Source of the DNA: Corynebacterium renale
GTDB taxonomy: Bacteria > Actinomycetota > Actinomycetes > Mycobacteriales > Mycobacteriaceae
Length of the DNA: 64,000 nucleotides
Assembly: GCF_002563965.1 (NCBI RefSeq)
Contig: NZ_PDJF01000001.1
Coordinates: forward strand, 1,922,001-1,986,000
Direction: 5' to 3'
Shown piece by piece: positions 51,579 to 60,906 of this stretch (the first letter of the stretch is position 1; the number at the start of each line of letters is the position of its first letter). The notes beneath the pieces were generated by a model. That model ran no database searches. It had not been told where the DNA came from and saw only the letters and a list, made by a program, of their open reading frames with translations. The position numbers were made by a program, and so were the translations under genes.

Positions 51579-52412
51579 CTAATCCCAATTCGAGGCAGCT
51601 ACCACTGCTGGATCAACATCCAAGCCTGTCCACACCACGGAAAGTTCACCAAGTGGTTCTTCTTGACGCGTATCGACGGCTAGCGCTTTATACAACTCTA
51701 AGAGCGCAAGAAAACGGCCTACAACCTGCATGGAAACTTCACAACTGCGGGTTAGCTCCATGAAACTAAGCCAGGTACCTTCCCCCGCGAGCTTTAAGGT
51801 ATCCAAGATTTTGCCAGCTTGCTCTGGCACGGATACCGCAACCTCATGGATGTGGCCTGTGGCTACCTCGTCGGGTGGGCGTGGTCGGAAAACAGCGGCG
51901 GCAAGCTCCGCGAAATCCTGAGGAGTTTGAGATATAGCTACGGGAGGGAGCAACTCCGCAAAGGGGTGCTCCAAAGAAACCGCCCGTGGATAGGACAGCT
52001 GGGCGTCACGTTGCCACTGGGCGAACATGTCAGCTACCTGCTTGTACGCCTTGTACTGCAGCAAGCGGGCAAATAACAGATCCCGAGTCGATAGCAATTC
52101 CAAGTCTTCAGCGTCATCTACATCGCCTCGCGGCACCAAACGGGCAGCCTTCAGGTCAAGCAAAGTGGCGGCCACGACGAGGAACTCCGTGATTTCTTCG
52201 AGTTCGGCAGCGTCGCCAAGCATTCGCACGTATTCGATGAATTCATCCGTCACTTCAGCCAAAGCTACGTCAGTGATATCGAGCTTGCGTTGACCAATCA
52301 ACTGCAAAAGCAGGTCGAACGGACCTTGAAAATTGGCCAGAGCGACCCGGAACCCCGGGATTTCTAATTGTTCGCCGGGCTGGTCAGAAGCAGCAGAACC
52401 TGCCTGCATCAT
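51579..52412 (-). CDS. scpA: Segregation and condensation protein ScpA
   Basis: 277 aa, kleisin subunit of SMC-ScpAB. N-terminal helix FQGPFDLLLQLIGQRKLDIT that binds the SMC neck, a middle helical region, and a C-terminal winged helix (WLSFMELTRSCEVSMQVVGRFLALLELYKA in parts) that caps the SMC head. The start is 5 nt after the stop of the parA-like gene, so they are in one operon. The C-terminus VVAASNWD is usual for actinobacteria. Confidence 0.93.
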   Translation of the reverse strand: MMQAGSAASDQPGEQLEIPGFRVALANFQGPFDLLLQLIGQRKLDITDVALAEVTDEFIEYVRMLGDAAELEEITEFLVVAATLLDLKAARLVPRGDVDDAEDLELLSTRDLLFARLLQYKAYKQVADMFAQWQRDAQLSYPRAVSLEHPFAELLPPVAISQTPQDFAELAAAVFRPRPPDEVATGHIHEVAVSVPEQAGKILDTLKLAGEGTWLSFMELTRSCEVSMQVVGRFLALLELYKALAVDTRQEEPLGELSVVWTGLDVDPAVVAASNWD

Positions 52413-52417
52413 CTGAG

Positions 52418-53317
52418 TTAAGCTCGCAGGTCCGCACTGCGTTCGATAACCTCGCGCGCAAGGCTGCGGTATTGCTCGGCGGCTTCGGTACGTGGTGCCC
52501 AGGATGTAATCGGCTCGCCGGCAACAGAAGTCTCAGGGAACCGGACGGTGCGGGTGATAACTGAGTCAAAGACCTTGTCCCCGAAAACCTCGACGACCCT
52601 CGACATGACCTCGCGCGCATGACTTGTGCGACGGTCAAACATGGTCACCAAAATACCCAAAACGTCAAGGTCAAAGTTCAGGCGGTCCCGGACCTTCTCG
52701 ACGGTATCCGTCAGTAACGCGAGACCACGCAGTGAGAAGTATTCGCACTCCATCGGGATGATGACGCCATGAGCACACGCGAGCGCATTAACGGTGAGCA
52801 GCCCAAGTGAAGGCTGGCAGTCCAAGATGATGAAGTCATAATCGCGGATAACCGGGCGCAATGCCCTGGCCAGTGTTTGCTCGCGGCCGACCTCATTAAC
52901 CAACTGAATCTCCGCGGCCGACAAATCAATGTTTGCCGGCACGACATCAAGGTTCGGGACCATCGTATGAGTCAATGCTGAATGAATCGACGCCTCATTA
53001 TCTACCAGGAGATCGTAGACAGTCACGTCTAACTCATTATGCGGGATGCCCAACCCCGCGGACAGGGCGCCCTGTGGGTCGAGGTCGACCAGCAAAACTT
53101 TTCGGCCATACTCCGCCAAGCACGCACCAAGGTTGATCGTTGAGGTGGTCTTGCCGACGCCACCCTTCTGGTTACACATCGCCAAAATCGTGGCGGGACC
53201 ATGTTTGGCCAGCGGCGCAGGTTCAGGGATGGTGCGTACCGGGCGGCCAGTCAAACCTACTTCTACCTCAGAGGAGTCAAACAAACCGCCATCGTTGCTT
53301 TTTCCACTCATGGTCAT
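52418..53317 (-). CDS. pldP: ParA-type ATPase (PldP-like)
   Basis: About 299 aa. Deviant Walker A QKGGVGKTTSTINL near residue 55, LLVDLDPQGALSAGLG for motif A', and FIILDCQPSLGLLTVNAL for Walker B. No parB follows, so this is the orphan ParA-like protein beside scpAB (Rv1708 type), named PldP in C. glutamicum, where it locates at division sites. An N-terminal extension of about 45 residues precedes the ATPase. Start is uncertain between ATG 53317 and ATG 53311; AGGAAGAGG fits the latter slightly better. Confidence 0.88.
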   Translation of the reverse strand: MTMSGKSNDGGLFDSSEVEVGLTGRPVRTIPEPAPLAKHGPATILAMCNQKGGVGKTTSTINLGACLAEYGRKVLLVDLDPQGALSAGLGIPHNELDVTVYDLLVDNEASIHSALTHTMVPNLDVVPANIDLSAAEIQLVNEVGREQTLARALRPVIRDYDFIILDCQPSLGLLTVNALACAHGVIIPMECEYFSLRGLALLTDTVEKVRDRLNFDLDVLGILVTMFDRRTSHAREVMSRVVEVFGDKVFDSVITRTVRFPETSVAGEPITSWAPRTEAAEQYRSLAREVIERSADLRA

Positions 53318-53464
53318 GACCTCTTCCTTGACTCTCGCCACGCACTCCGTCCCTTAGCAAGCTTTGTTCATTATCACACGAAACCGCCGGCCTCTGCACA
53401 CCGCCCCACGAGACCTACAAAAGTAAAGTCCCGCAACTTGACGGTAGCGTCGAACGCGAAGTGT

Positions 53465-54382
53465 TTAAGGCCGAGGATGAGCCTGCCGCCACATTTCTCG
53501 GAGGTTGTCAGCCGTAATGTGGGTATAGATTTGGGTCGTAGTAACCGAAGAGTGGCCGAGCAGCTCCTGCACACTCCGGACGTCAGCCCCGCCTTCGAGG
53601 AGATGCGTAGCAAAGCTGTGGCGCAACGTGTGCGGAGAAATATCGTGCTCCAACCCGGCCCGCGCAGCGCGGTCTTTAATGATCTGCCATGCTGACTGCC
53701 GGGATAGGCGCCCACCGCGTTGGTTGAGAAATACTGCGTGATTTTTCCCTCGCGACAGTACGGGACGCGCCCGGACGAGATATGCGTCGAGAGCGCGCCT
53801 CGCTGCGGACCCTACAGGTACTACACGTTCCTTATTTCCCTTACCAACAACGCGAATAAGCTCCGCATCTTCTGCAATAGCATCAATGTCCAAGGCCAGC
53901 ACCTCGGATACACGCGCACCTGTGGCGTACAAAAGCTCCAAAAGTGCCCGGTCTCGCAGATCCAGCGGTGTGGCATCAGCGTCCATCTCAATCGCATCGA
54001 GCATGCGCGAAACCTCAGCAATGGTCAGGGTCTCGGGCAAATGCTTTCCGGTTCTCGGAGGGGACACCTCCGCGGCCACGTCGATAGGCACCTCGCCCTC
54101 CAACAAGGCAAACTTGTGCAGCCCCCGTGCAACAACAAGTGCTCTGCCCGCAGACGTTGGCGACAGCCCTGGTTGGTCACCGTGCGGTCGCTGCACGTCC
54201 GCGACATAGTGCTCGACGTCATTAGTTGTGACAGCCTGGAGCGACGAAATTCCCGCCGACCGTAGCCACTGCGTGTAACGTTGCACGTCCCGTCGGTAAT
54301 TGCTCAAGGTGTTGCTGCTTAGACCACGTTCGACCGCGAGGTGATCAAGCCAGCGTTGACCAATCTCCTCGATGTGGCTCAT
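53465..54382 (-). CDS. xerD: Site-specific tyrosine recombinase XerD
   Basis: 305 aa. The N-terminal SAM-like domain ([22 protein letters not shown] in part) and the catalytic domain have the full set: Arg in [13 protein letters not shown], Lys in [19 protein letters not shown] (His, Arg), [16 protein letters not shown] (His and nucleophile Tyr). Resolves chromosome dimers at dif with XerC. ATG 54382 overlaps the Nudix stop by 4 nt, which decides this start; the longer frame to 54586 overlaps the Nudix gene. Confidence 0.95.
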   Translation of the reverse strand: MSHIEEIGQRWLDHLAVERGLSSNTLSNYRRDVQRYTQWLRSAGISSLQAVTTNDVEHYVADVQRPHGDQPGLSPTSAGRALVVARGLHKFALLEGEVPIDVAAEVSPPRTGKHLPETLTIAEVSRMLDAIEMDADATPLDLRDRALLELLYATGARVSEVLALDIDAIAEDAELIRVVGKGNKERVVPVGSAARRALDAYLVRARPVLSRGKNHAVFLNQRGGRLSRQSAWQIIKDRAARAGLEHDISPHTLRHSFATHLLEGGADVRSVQELLGHSSVTTTQIYTHITADNLREMWRQAHPRP

Positions 54383-55029
54383 ATCTTCTTCATATCTGGG
54401 ATTACCCCCTGCGTTTGGCGACGTCGTGCCAACGCTTGGGGACGGTCCGACCACGGCGAGTCTACTGACCTTGGCGTCCCGCCATCGAGAATCACGTGCG
54501 CGCACGACAGAATCCCAGAAACCGCTAAAGAATTCACAATGTGTCCGGCCATAACTGCTCGGCGAGCTTCTGCAAGATCTACCCACTCCACTACCATGTC
54601 GGCTTCTTCGTCTTCCCCGACCGGCTTATCGACACGAGTCACATCGCGTGCCAAAAAAATGCGTGAAGCCTCGTCGCAGAAGCCAGGACTTGTCACAACA
54701 TCTGCCAGGACATTCCACGTCGCAGCCTCAACACCCGCTTCTTCAGCGAGTTCACGCTTCGCTGCCTCTAACGCTTCTTCACCAGCGAAGTCCAAAAGCC
54801 CGGCAGGCAGCTCCCACAGACGACGCCCCACCGAATGGCGGTACTGGCGAACAAGCGCAATACGTTGCTGCTTATCGACGGCCGCGATCACCACCGAACC
54901 GAAATGCTCCACAATTTCGCGGCCTGCAGTATGCCCTCCAGGCATTGTCACCTCATCCCTACGCAGGGCAATGATAGGTGCGTCCACGAGAAGGTCACTA
55001 CGGACGACCGAATACGTGTGCTCAGACAT
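54379..55029 (-). CDS. Nudix hydrolase, ADP-ribose pyrophosphatase type
   Basis: 216 aa. Nudix box [18 protein letters not shown] then AEEAG, with one extra residue compared with the textbook box; the same extra residue occurs, as I recall, in M. tuberculosis Rv1700, an ADP-ribose pyrophosphatase next to xerD. The C-terminal [21 protein letters not shown] also fits Rv1700. Coupled to xerD by a 4-nt overlap. Its 5' neighbour is steB; in most relatives pyrG lies between them, but here only 38 nt remain. Confidence 0.9.
   Translation of the reverse strand: MSEHTYSVVRSDLLVDAPIIALRRDEVTMPGGHTAGREIVEHFGSVVIAAVDKQQRIALVRQYRHSVGRRLWELPAGLLDFAGEEALEAAKRELAEEAGVEAATWNVLADVVTSPGFCDEASRIFLARDVTRVDKPVGEDEEADMVVEWVDLAEARRAVMAGHIVNSLAVSGILSCAHVILDGGTPRSVDSPWSDRPQALARRRQTQGVIPDMKKI
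54624..54633 (-). repeat. 10-mer GTCGATAAGC, copy 10
   Basis: Inside the Nudix gene; the only copy without the extra flanking C (reads ACA next). Confidence 0.8.
54870..54879 (-). repeat. 10-mer GTCGATAAGC, copy 11
   Basis: Also in the Nudix gene, 246 bp from copy 10 and in the same direction. Confidence 0.8.
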
Positions 55030-55067
55030 GCCAATCTCGAATCGTTACGTCAGCCATCAGTTGGTCT

Positions 55068-56036
55068 CTAATTAGTCGAAGGCCGACTAGCGGGAACAGG
55101 CGGAAGCGCGGCCTCAGCTGAGGCCGCCGCGCCATACGCTCCTGAACCGCCGTCAAGCTGCTCACGGGCCGCCAGGAGCGTTGCAATCTGCCCCCAAGAA
55201 CGGTTCACCGAGTCAACGGTTGATACCGCCTCAGCTGCCTCTGGTTGACTACGGAGCAACCCAATAACGCCGGTGTCGCTGGCGGTACGGATCTCACCAG
55301 CAACTACTGCACCATTGCCCTTGTAGTCCAAAGCGCGGGCAAATTGGCTAAGTTGAAGTGCCGGGAATTGAGCATCGTCCGAACCGTCCGAATCACCGGT
55401 CACTAAGATCACGATCTGCGCTGGAAGAATAGTTCCATCGGCGTAGGAAATGAAGCCTTCGTTACGCAGGACCTGCAGCAACGCAGCGCGCTCTTCTTCA
55501 CTGGCCTGAGGAGTACCGTTCTGCGGATGTAGAAGAAGTGCCGCTCCCAAGGCTTCACCTGCGTGATTCCCGGGGTCCCGGTTGGTTTCCGACAATGTGG
55601 CGCCAGCAGGGAGGGTATTTGCGATGATGTTCTTCAGAGAATCGGCACCGTCCTGGCTGAAAAACTTGTTCTCTAGCTTGATGCGACCAGCATCGCGAGC
55701 CCCTGCAACCACCGCAAGGCGTGCAACCTCATCGACAACAGCAGAGTCAGCATCTGCCGTGGACATCACCATCACCGGAGTGCCCTCAAGCACTCCCCTG
55801 ACAGTTGAGTCCGCTAAATGCGCTACCACTGAATCCGCGGATTCGGCTTGTGCTGCATTGATGTCGCGTTCTTGCTGCGCAGCCTCCAGTTCTGTGGCGC
55901 TCATTCCTGCTCCACCACCTACGCCACCTGGAAGGTTAGGGGCAATTACGAGAGTACCTGCGGCGATACCTGCGGCAACACCAAAACCCAGGCCTGCAAT
56001 AACCAAGCCACTCCGGCCACTTTGTTTCTTAGCCAT
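55068..56036 (-). CDS. steB: SteB/MctB-family envelope protein
   Basis: 322 aa. A short basic N-terminus and one transmembrane helix near 10-32 (LVIAGLGFGVAAGIAAGTLV) put the rest outside the cytosol; a coiled coil follows (about 48-65, ATELEAAQQERDINAAQAE), then a mixed alpha/beta domain. The family (Rv1698/MctB) was described as a copper-related channel protein in mycobacteria, and as SteB, partner of SteA in RipC-FtsEX-linked cell separation, in C. glutamicum. It lies 32 nt after steA, supporting the latter role. Confidence 0.87.
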   Translation of the reverse strand: MAKKQSGRSGLVIAGLGFGVAAGIAAGTLVIAPNLPGGVGGGAGMSATELEAAQQERDINAAQAESADSVVAHLADSTVRGVLEGTPVMVMSTADADSAVVDEVARLAVVAGARDAGRIKLENKFFSQDGADSLKNIIANTLPAGATLSETNRDPGNHAGEALGAALLLHPQNGTPQASEEERAALLQVLRNEGFISYADGTILPAQIVILVTGDSDGSDDAQFPALQLSQFARALDYKGNGAVVAGEIRTASDTGVIGLLRSQPEAAEAVSTVDSVNRSWGQIATLLAAREQLDGGSGAYGAAASAEAALPPVPASRPSTN

Positions 56037-56068
56037 GTGTAGTCTCCTTAAAGCTTCTTTGCTCGGGT

Positions 56069-57256
56069 TTAGCGGAACAGATCCTGGAAGGACAATGCGA
56101 TGTTATTCCAGGTATTGATGAGGTTTTCTACAAAGCTGCCGTCGCCAGAGGTTCCAGCGATGACAACGATGACCGCCAGCGCTACTAAGATTCCCAAGAT
56201 TGCCCAAAGCCATGCCACAACACCCGTCGATGCTGTGGCGTACAGTGCCGCTACAGAATTACCGTCGACAAGCTTCGGACCAGCCTTGAGGCGCGCTAGC
56301 AATGCTGAAGGCGTGGCATCTGCCTCACGACGGAACACAGCGTTGAGGTCCATCGGCGCACCAACGTTAACGATCAGCTCGGCACCGTGGTAATCAGCAA
56401 GAAGAAGCGCAAGGTCCGTAGCGGAGTTGATAGCTGTTGGGAAAGTCATCGCTCCGACGCCTAAATCCTGGATACGCTCGAGGCCGACAGCATGCCCGTC
56501 TGGATCAGCAGGAAGAATAACCCGCGCACCGCTGCGCAACGTCTCTGCGGCCATAGCAGCAGGATCACCGACCAGAAGATGTGGCGTGTATCCGACTTCA
56601 ACCAGAGTGTCGCCACCTTCGTTAACGCCGATGATGATCGGTTCGTATTCGGTAATGAAATTCTTCAGGCGGGCTAATTCGTCGCGATGACCGATACCTG
56701 GAGATACGACGACAACTTTACGGCCAGAAATTTCCACACCTGCGTCTGGGATTCCTAGACCGTCGATAAATAGGGGCGCTTCAGAGCGTACAAATTCGAT
56801 TGTGTTGCCGAAGTAAGCTTCCATGTGGTCAACGAGGTTGCGCTGCGCATCAACGAAGTTGTTTTCCACGTGGTCACGTTCTACGACATTGCCCGCCCCG
56901 ATGGCGTTTTCTCCAATATGGATGGTGCCGTCGTCGGTGACACGGCCCTTCTTGCCGTCTTTGAATTGGCTTCGCAGCTCTGCCCCGGCACCTTCTACGA
57001 GGAAAATCCCGGCGTCCAGGAGCATTTGCGGACCGAAGTTCGGAATCATGCCTGAGCTAAATTGCGCAAGGTTGACCACTGCGGCCGGGTGGGCGTCGAT
57101 AAGCTGCTGTGCGAAGAGACGTGAAATGTCTGGGGCGTCAACGATGGCGATATCACCAGCGCCGAACTTTTTCACACCCTTGGAGACGGGGGTGGTTAGG
57201 TCACGCAACGCACCGTGAATACCGGGCAGATCGTCATTGCGGGAAAATAGACTCAT
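56069..57256 (-). CDS. steA: Cytokinetic ring protein SteA
   Basis: 395 aa. The cytosolic part (1-340) has a thiamin-pyrophosphokinase-like fold (IVDAPDISRLFAQQLIDAH; LVGDPAAMAAETLRSGARV; GVGAMTFPTAINSATDLAL), and one transmembrane helix lies near 348-368 (GVVAWLWAILGILVALAVIV), with a short external tail. SteA is recruited to the division site and, with SteB, affects septal peptidoglycan splitting in corynebacteria. Followed closely by steB; recN lies 5 nt upstream. Confidence 0.9.
   Translation of the reverse strand: MSLFSRNDDLPGIHGALRDLTTPVSKGVKKFGAGDIAIVDAPDISRLFAQQLIDAHPAAVVNLAQFSSGMIPNFGPQMLLDAGIFLVEGAGAELRSQFKDGKKGRVTDDGTIHIGENAIGAGNVVERDHVENNFVDAQRNLVDHMEAYFGNTIEFVRSEAPLFIDGLGIPDAGVEISGRKVVVVSPGIGHRDELARLKNFITEYEPIIIGVNEGGDTLVEVGYTPHLLVGDPAAMAAETLRSGARVILPADPDGHAVGLERIQDLGVGAMTFPTAINSATDLALLLADYHGAELIVNVGAPMDLNAVFRREADATPSALLARLKAGPKLVDGNSVAALYATASTGVVAWLWAILGILVALAVIVVIAGTSGDGSFVENLINTWNNIALSFQDLFR
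57095..57104 (+). repeat. 10-mer GTCGATAAGC, copy 12
   Basis: Inside steA. Confidence 0.8.
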
Positions 57257-57261
57257 GCTGG

Positions 57262-59016
57262 CTATTGTTGTGCAGCCCTGCCTTTTTGTGGTGAAGGCGC
57301 GCGGAAAGCGGAAACTTCTGAATGCGCTCGGTCCAAAAGTTCCTGGGCGTGTGCGCGTCCAGAGGCGGTGTCATCCAAACCCGCGAGCATGCGTGCGAGT
57401 TCTTCGACTCGGCGGTCCCCCTCCAAGTCCTCGACACCGGACGTCACGGATTCATCGGTAACGTCTTTCGCAACATGAAGGTGCGTATCCGCATACGCTG
57501 CAACCTGGGGAAGGTGTGTCACGGCGATAACCTGGTGGCGCGAGGCCAGCCGCGCAAGCCGCCGGCCGATTTCGACAGCCGCCCGGCCGCCTACACCGGC
57601 ATCGACTTCGTCAAACACCAGGGTGCAGCCTTGAGAACCGCTCGAAAGGATAACTTCCAGTGCGAGCATGACGCGGGAGAGCTCGCCACCAGAGGCTGCC
57701 TGTGATAAAGGTAAGGCTTCCACCGCAGTAGTTTGGGCTAAGCGAAGTTCAATGGTTTCTAAACCGCCAGGGCTAGGCTCACAAGGCTCGATTGCCACCT
57801 CAATCCGCGCTTTCGGCATGGCAAGGCCCCGTATTTCTTCGGTGACCACTTTACCAAGCTTCTCCCCTGCCTTCTTCCGCGCCCGAGAAAGGCGAGCGCC
57901 CGATTCCCGCATCGCTTTTTCAGCCTTAGTTACCTGCTCTTTAAGTTCATGCAAAGCTTCAGGTGACGTGTCTATAGTGGCCAACTTACGTTCGGCTTTG
58001 TCCCTCCATTCGACGACTTCCTCAATTGTCGGCGCATATTTTCTAGTGAGACTCTTCAATTGTTGTTGCCTCACGAGAGCCTTTTCCAAGGCCTCGGGAT
58101 CACTGGGGAGCTCGCTTAGGAAACTACCAAGTCCTGCAGCGATCTCGGCCAGTTGACTTGTCATCTCCCCTATAGCTTCGGCCCATTTCTGGAACTGTTG
58201 ATTGTCGCCGGAACCAAGCACAGACTGTGCTTTTCCGAGCAGGCTCGATGCCCCTTCATCATCGAAGGCTGAGTCTGCTTCACCACCGTCGATAGCGGTG
58301 AGAGCGCTTAAAGCTTGTTCTCGGAGCCCGTCAACATCTTGTAGCGTGCGTATCGCGTCGACGAGTTCTATTTCTTCACCCGAATACGGATCGATAGTGT
58401 TGATTTCATCGATAGCAAATTGGAGCCGATCTGCTTCCTGCGCTAGTTCCCTACGGCGGGCTGTTCGTTCTGCTAGATCTTTGACCAGTGTTTTCCAGGC
58501 ACGGTAATCGGTTTTGTACGACTCGAACAGTGGAGCGATTTCAGGATCGAATCGGTCTAAAGCAGCACGCTGTTGATCCGCCCCAAGTAGGCGGAGTTGA
58601 TCATTTTGGCCGTGAATAGTTAAGAGCTCACGAGAGAACTGTTCAAGCGTGACTGCAGGGACACTACGGCCACCTAAGTGTGCACGCGAGCGGCCCGTCT
58701 TATTAATGATGCGATTAGCTACAAAATCGCCATTTTCGTCGGCATCGCCACCCGCTTCGACTACTACTTCCGACGCTTTCGCTGCGATATCTCTATCTAC
58801 CCCCTCGACAACGAAACGCCCCTCAACCACAGCCTTGTCCGCACCAGTTCGCACACGGGAGGCTTCGGCGCGACCACCAGTGAGTAATCGAAGGCTGGTA
58901 ACTACCATCGTCTTGCCAGCACCTGTCTCCCCAGTAAGGACAGTCAGACCGGGACTGAGTTCTGCAGTGGCGCGGTCGATGACACCGAGATTCTGGATAC
59001 TGATCTCTGAAAGCAT
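57262..59016 (-). CDS. recN: DNA repair ATPase RecN
   Basis: 584-aa SMC-like protein of double-strand-break repair. Walker A TGETGAGKT near 29-37, a long coiled-coil middle (about 165-390), the signature QAASGGELSRVMLALE and Walker B TLVFDEVDAGVGG near 490. ATG 59016 has no ribosome site but lies 6 nt after TACAAT, so the message is probably leaderless. The upstream motif resembles PafBC-dependent promoters; see that entry. A longer frame to 59049 would remove the -10 box from the promoter and is less likely. Confidence 0.93.
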   Translation of the reverse strand: MLSEISIQNLGVIDRATAELSPGLTVLTGETGAGKTMVVTSLRLLTGGRAEASRVRTGADKAVVEGRFVVEGVDRDIAAKASEVVVEAGGDADENGDFVANRIINKTGRSRAHLGGRSVPAVTLEQFSRELLTIHGQNDQLRLLGADQQRAALDRFDPEIAPLFESYKTDYRAWKTLVKDLAERTARRRELAQEADRLQFAIDEINTIDPYSGEEIELVDAIRTLQDVDGLREQALSALTAIDGGEADSAFDDEGASSLLGKAQSVLGSGDNQQFQKWAEAIGEMTSQLAEIAAGLGSFLSELPSDPEALEKALVRQQQLKSLTRKYAPTIEEVVEWRDKAERKLATIDTSPEALHELKEQVTKAEKAMRESGARLSRARKKAGEKLGKVVTEEIRGLAMPKARIEVAIEPCEPSPGGLETIELRLAQTTAVEALPLSQAASGGELSRVMLALEVILSSGSQGCTLVFDEVDAGVGGRAAVEIGRRLARLASRHQVIAVTHLPQVAAYADTHLHVAKDVTDESVTSGVEDLEGDRRVEELARMLAGLDDTASGRAHAQELLDRAHSEVSAFRAPSPQKGRAAQQ

Positions 59017-59022
59017 GGCGTC

Positions 59023-59044
59023 ATTGTAACGCACGACCCGACAA
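59023..59044 (-). promoter_or_regulatory. Candidate damage-inducible promoter of recN (RecA-NDp-like)
   Basis: On the minus strand TTGTCGGGT (59044-59036) and TACAAT (59028-59023) are 7 nt apart. The LexA-independent RecA-NDp promoter of mycobacteria, driven by PafBC, has TTGTCRGTG, 8 nt, TAnnnT. The match is good at TTGTCGG but one base shorter in the spacer. The -10 lies 6 nt before the recN ATG. Confidence 0.5.
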
Positions 59045-59085
59045 GCCACACCACCAGGGTTCGCAAATGTGTTCTACCAGCGAAT

Positions 59086-59095
59086 GCTTATCGAC
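59086..59095 (-). repeat. 10-mer GTCGATAAGC, copy 13
   Basis: Intergenic between ppnK and recN, outside any reading frame. Confidence 0.8.
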
Positions 59096-59113
59096 GGTTC
59101 CGGCGGAATCCGC

Positions 59114-60064
59114 CTATTCGTGCTCTTCGTGGTGAATTCGCTCTGGCCCACGCCAGCCCTTTACCGGCAGTTTAAACTTTCGAACCAAACGATCTGCAAA
59201 AGGACGATCGTCGAGACGCACCCAACGCACAGATTGCTTACCCTTTGACACTTCCACGCGCGAGCCAGGAGGCATCTCTATCGTGCGATAACCGTCCATC
59301 AAAGCATTGGCGGGATAAGATTCGGCACGAGATTCAACTGCCACCACCGAGGACGGGCTAACCACGAGCGGCTTTGCGAAAAGCGCGTGTGCGTTGTTAG
59401 GAACGACCAGGATTGCATCTAACTCTGGCCACAGCACAGGACCGCCCGCAGAGAACGCGTACGCGGTAGAACCAGTTGGTGTTGATACGAGCACACCATC
59501 ACATCCGAATGCCGAAACTGGGCGGCCATCAACTTCCAGAATCGCATCGAGGACGCCGCGGGAATTAAGTTTTTCCACGCTTACTTCGTTGAGCGCCCAA
59601 TCGTCGCCAAGTTTTTCCGAATCCGGGCCATAGACTGCCACGTCCACGGTCATGCGCTCCTCGATTCGGTAATCTTTTGCAATCACGCACCGGATTGCTT
59701 CCTCGAGAGATTCCGCTTCCCACTCAGCGAGGAAACCAACGTGTCCTAAATTGATCCCGAGGACTGGGAGGTCCGCTGCACGTGCTATCTCAGCAGCGTG
59801 TAGGAACGTTCCGTCTCCCCCGAGCACTAGGACCAGTTCTGCAGTATCGGCTTCGGGGCCGTATCCTGATACCGTTTCTATTTGGCTGAGAACGGCGTCG
59901 TTGGCAAGCGCTCCGTGGTCGTCGCGCAAGACCACCTGACGGACCTGGATGCCTGCTTCCCGTAATAGTTGCGCAGCACGGGAGGCAGCACGCAAGTTGG
60001 ATTCACGACCAACGTTGGGGACTAGTATGACTTCCCTGCGGGGTCGGGTGGTTGCCTCCGTCAT
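59114..60064 (-). CDS. ppnK: NAD kinase
   Basis: 316 aa. GGDGTFLHAAE near residue 80 holds the catalytic Asp, followed by NLGHVGFLAEWE, the NE motif ALNEVSVEK, and TPTGSTAYAFSAGGP near 195 that shapes the NAD/ATP site. Phosphorylates NAD with ATP or polyphosphate to form NADP. The start overlaps the stop of tlyA by 4 nt. One 10-mer repeat copy lies in the 97-bp gap to recN. Confidence 0.95.
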   Translation of the reverse strand: MTEATTRPRREVILVPNVGRESNLRAASRAAQLLREAGIQVRQVVLRDDHGALANDAVLSQIETVSGYGPEADTAELVLVLGGDGTFLHAAEIARAADLPVLGINLGHVGFLAEWEAESLEEAIRCVIAKDYRIEERMTVDVAVYGPDSEKLGDDWALNEVSVEKLNSRGVLDAILEVDGRPVSAFGCDGVLVSTPTGSTAYAFSAGGPVLWPELDAILVVPNNAHALFAKPLVVSPSSVVAVESRAESYPANALMDGYRTIEMPPGSRVEVSKGKQSVRWVRLDDRPFADRLVRKFKLPVKGWRGPERIHHEEHE

Positions 60065-60894
60065 CGTGATGCCTCTTCTACGACGTTTCTAATCTCTTCT
60101 TGCTGTTCCTCAGTGAGCTTGAGCGTGGCATTTTCTACGTTATCGGTTTTCTCCAGCCACAGGAAGAACTCCACGTTACCGCTCGGTCCCGGTAATGGCG
60201 ACGCTGCAACACCTCGGTAACTAAGCCCAAGTTCTAACGCACGCTGGGCTACCCCGAGAACGGCATCCTGGCGGTGTTCAATCGATCGCACGACTCCGCC
60301 GTGCCCTAGTTTTTCCTTTCCTACCTCGAACTGAGGTTTAACCATCGGCAGCAGCTGCGCTCCAGTTTCCATGCACGAGACAATTGCGGGTAGAACCAAT
60401 TCTAATGAGATGAAAGATAGGTCACCCACCATCGCTTGGCAGGTTCCTCCGATGACGTCAGGAGTGAGATGACGGACGTTGGTTCTGTCAAAAACCTTGA
60501 CCCGATCGTCGTTTTGCAATCGCCATACCAGCTGGCCGTAACCTACATCCACAGCGACTACTTCAGCAACCTCGCGATCAAGCAAAACGTCAGTGAACCC
60601 ACCGGTTGACGCACCTGCGTCAAGAACGCGGAGTCCGCGCAGCGACAATCCGCGCGGTTCGAAGGCATCTAATGCGCCGAGAAGTTTATGAGCTCCACGA
60701 CTAGCCCACTCTTTCTCTGAGCTCGCGGCTACTTTGATAGAAGCTTCTGGTTCTACGACAGTCGCCGGCTTCAAGGCGGGGAAACCTCCGACTTCGACCC
60801 GCCCATCCTTAATCATGGCTACAGCCTGTTCGCGTGAACGAGCTATTTTACGACGTACCAATTCAGCGTCGAGACGCCTGCGCTGTACACCCAC
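60061..60894 (-). CDS. tlyA: rRNA 2'-O-ribose methyltransferase TlyA
   Basis: 277 aa. N-terminal S4 domain (RRLDAELVRRKIARSREQAV) and an FtsJ-like Rossmann domain with LDAGASTGGFTDVLL near 91-105, VDVGYGQLVW, and VGDLSFISLELVLP; the K-D-K-E catalytic set is plausible. Methylates C1409 of 16S and C1920 of 23S rRNA in mycobacteria, needed for capreomycin sensitivity. Here the first of the tlyA-ppnK pair, 12 nt after the small 58-aa gene. Confidence 0.93.
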   Translation of the reverse strand: MGVQRRRLDAELVRRKIARSREQAVAMIKDGRVEVGGFPALKPATVVEPEASIKVAASSEKEWASRGAHKLLGALDAFEPRGLSLRGLRVLDAGASTGGFTDVLLDREVAEVVAVDVGYGQLVWRLQNDDRVKVFDRTNVRHLTPDVIGGTCQAMVGDLSFISLELVLPAIVSCMETGAQLLPMVKPQFEVGKEKLGHGGVVRSIEHRQDAVLGVAQRALELGLSYRGVAASPLPGPSGNVEFFLWLEKTDNVENATLKLTEEQQEEIRNVVEEASR

Positions 60895-60906
60895 GTCACA
60901 TTCCTC

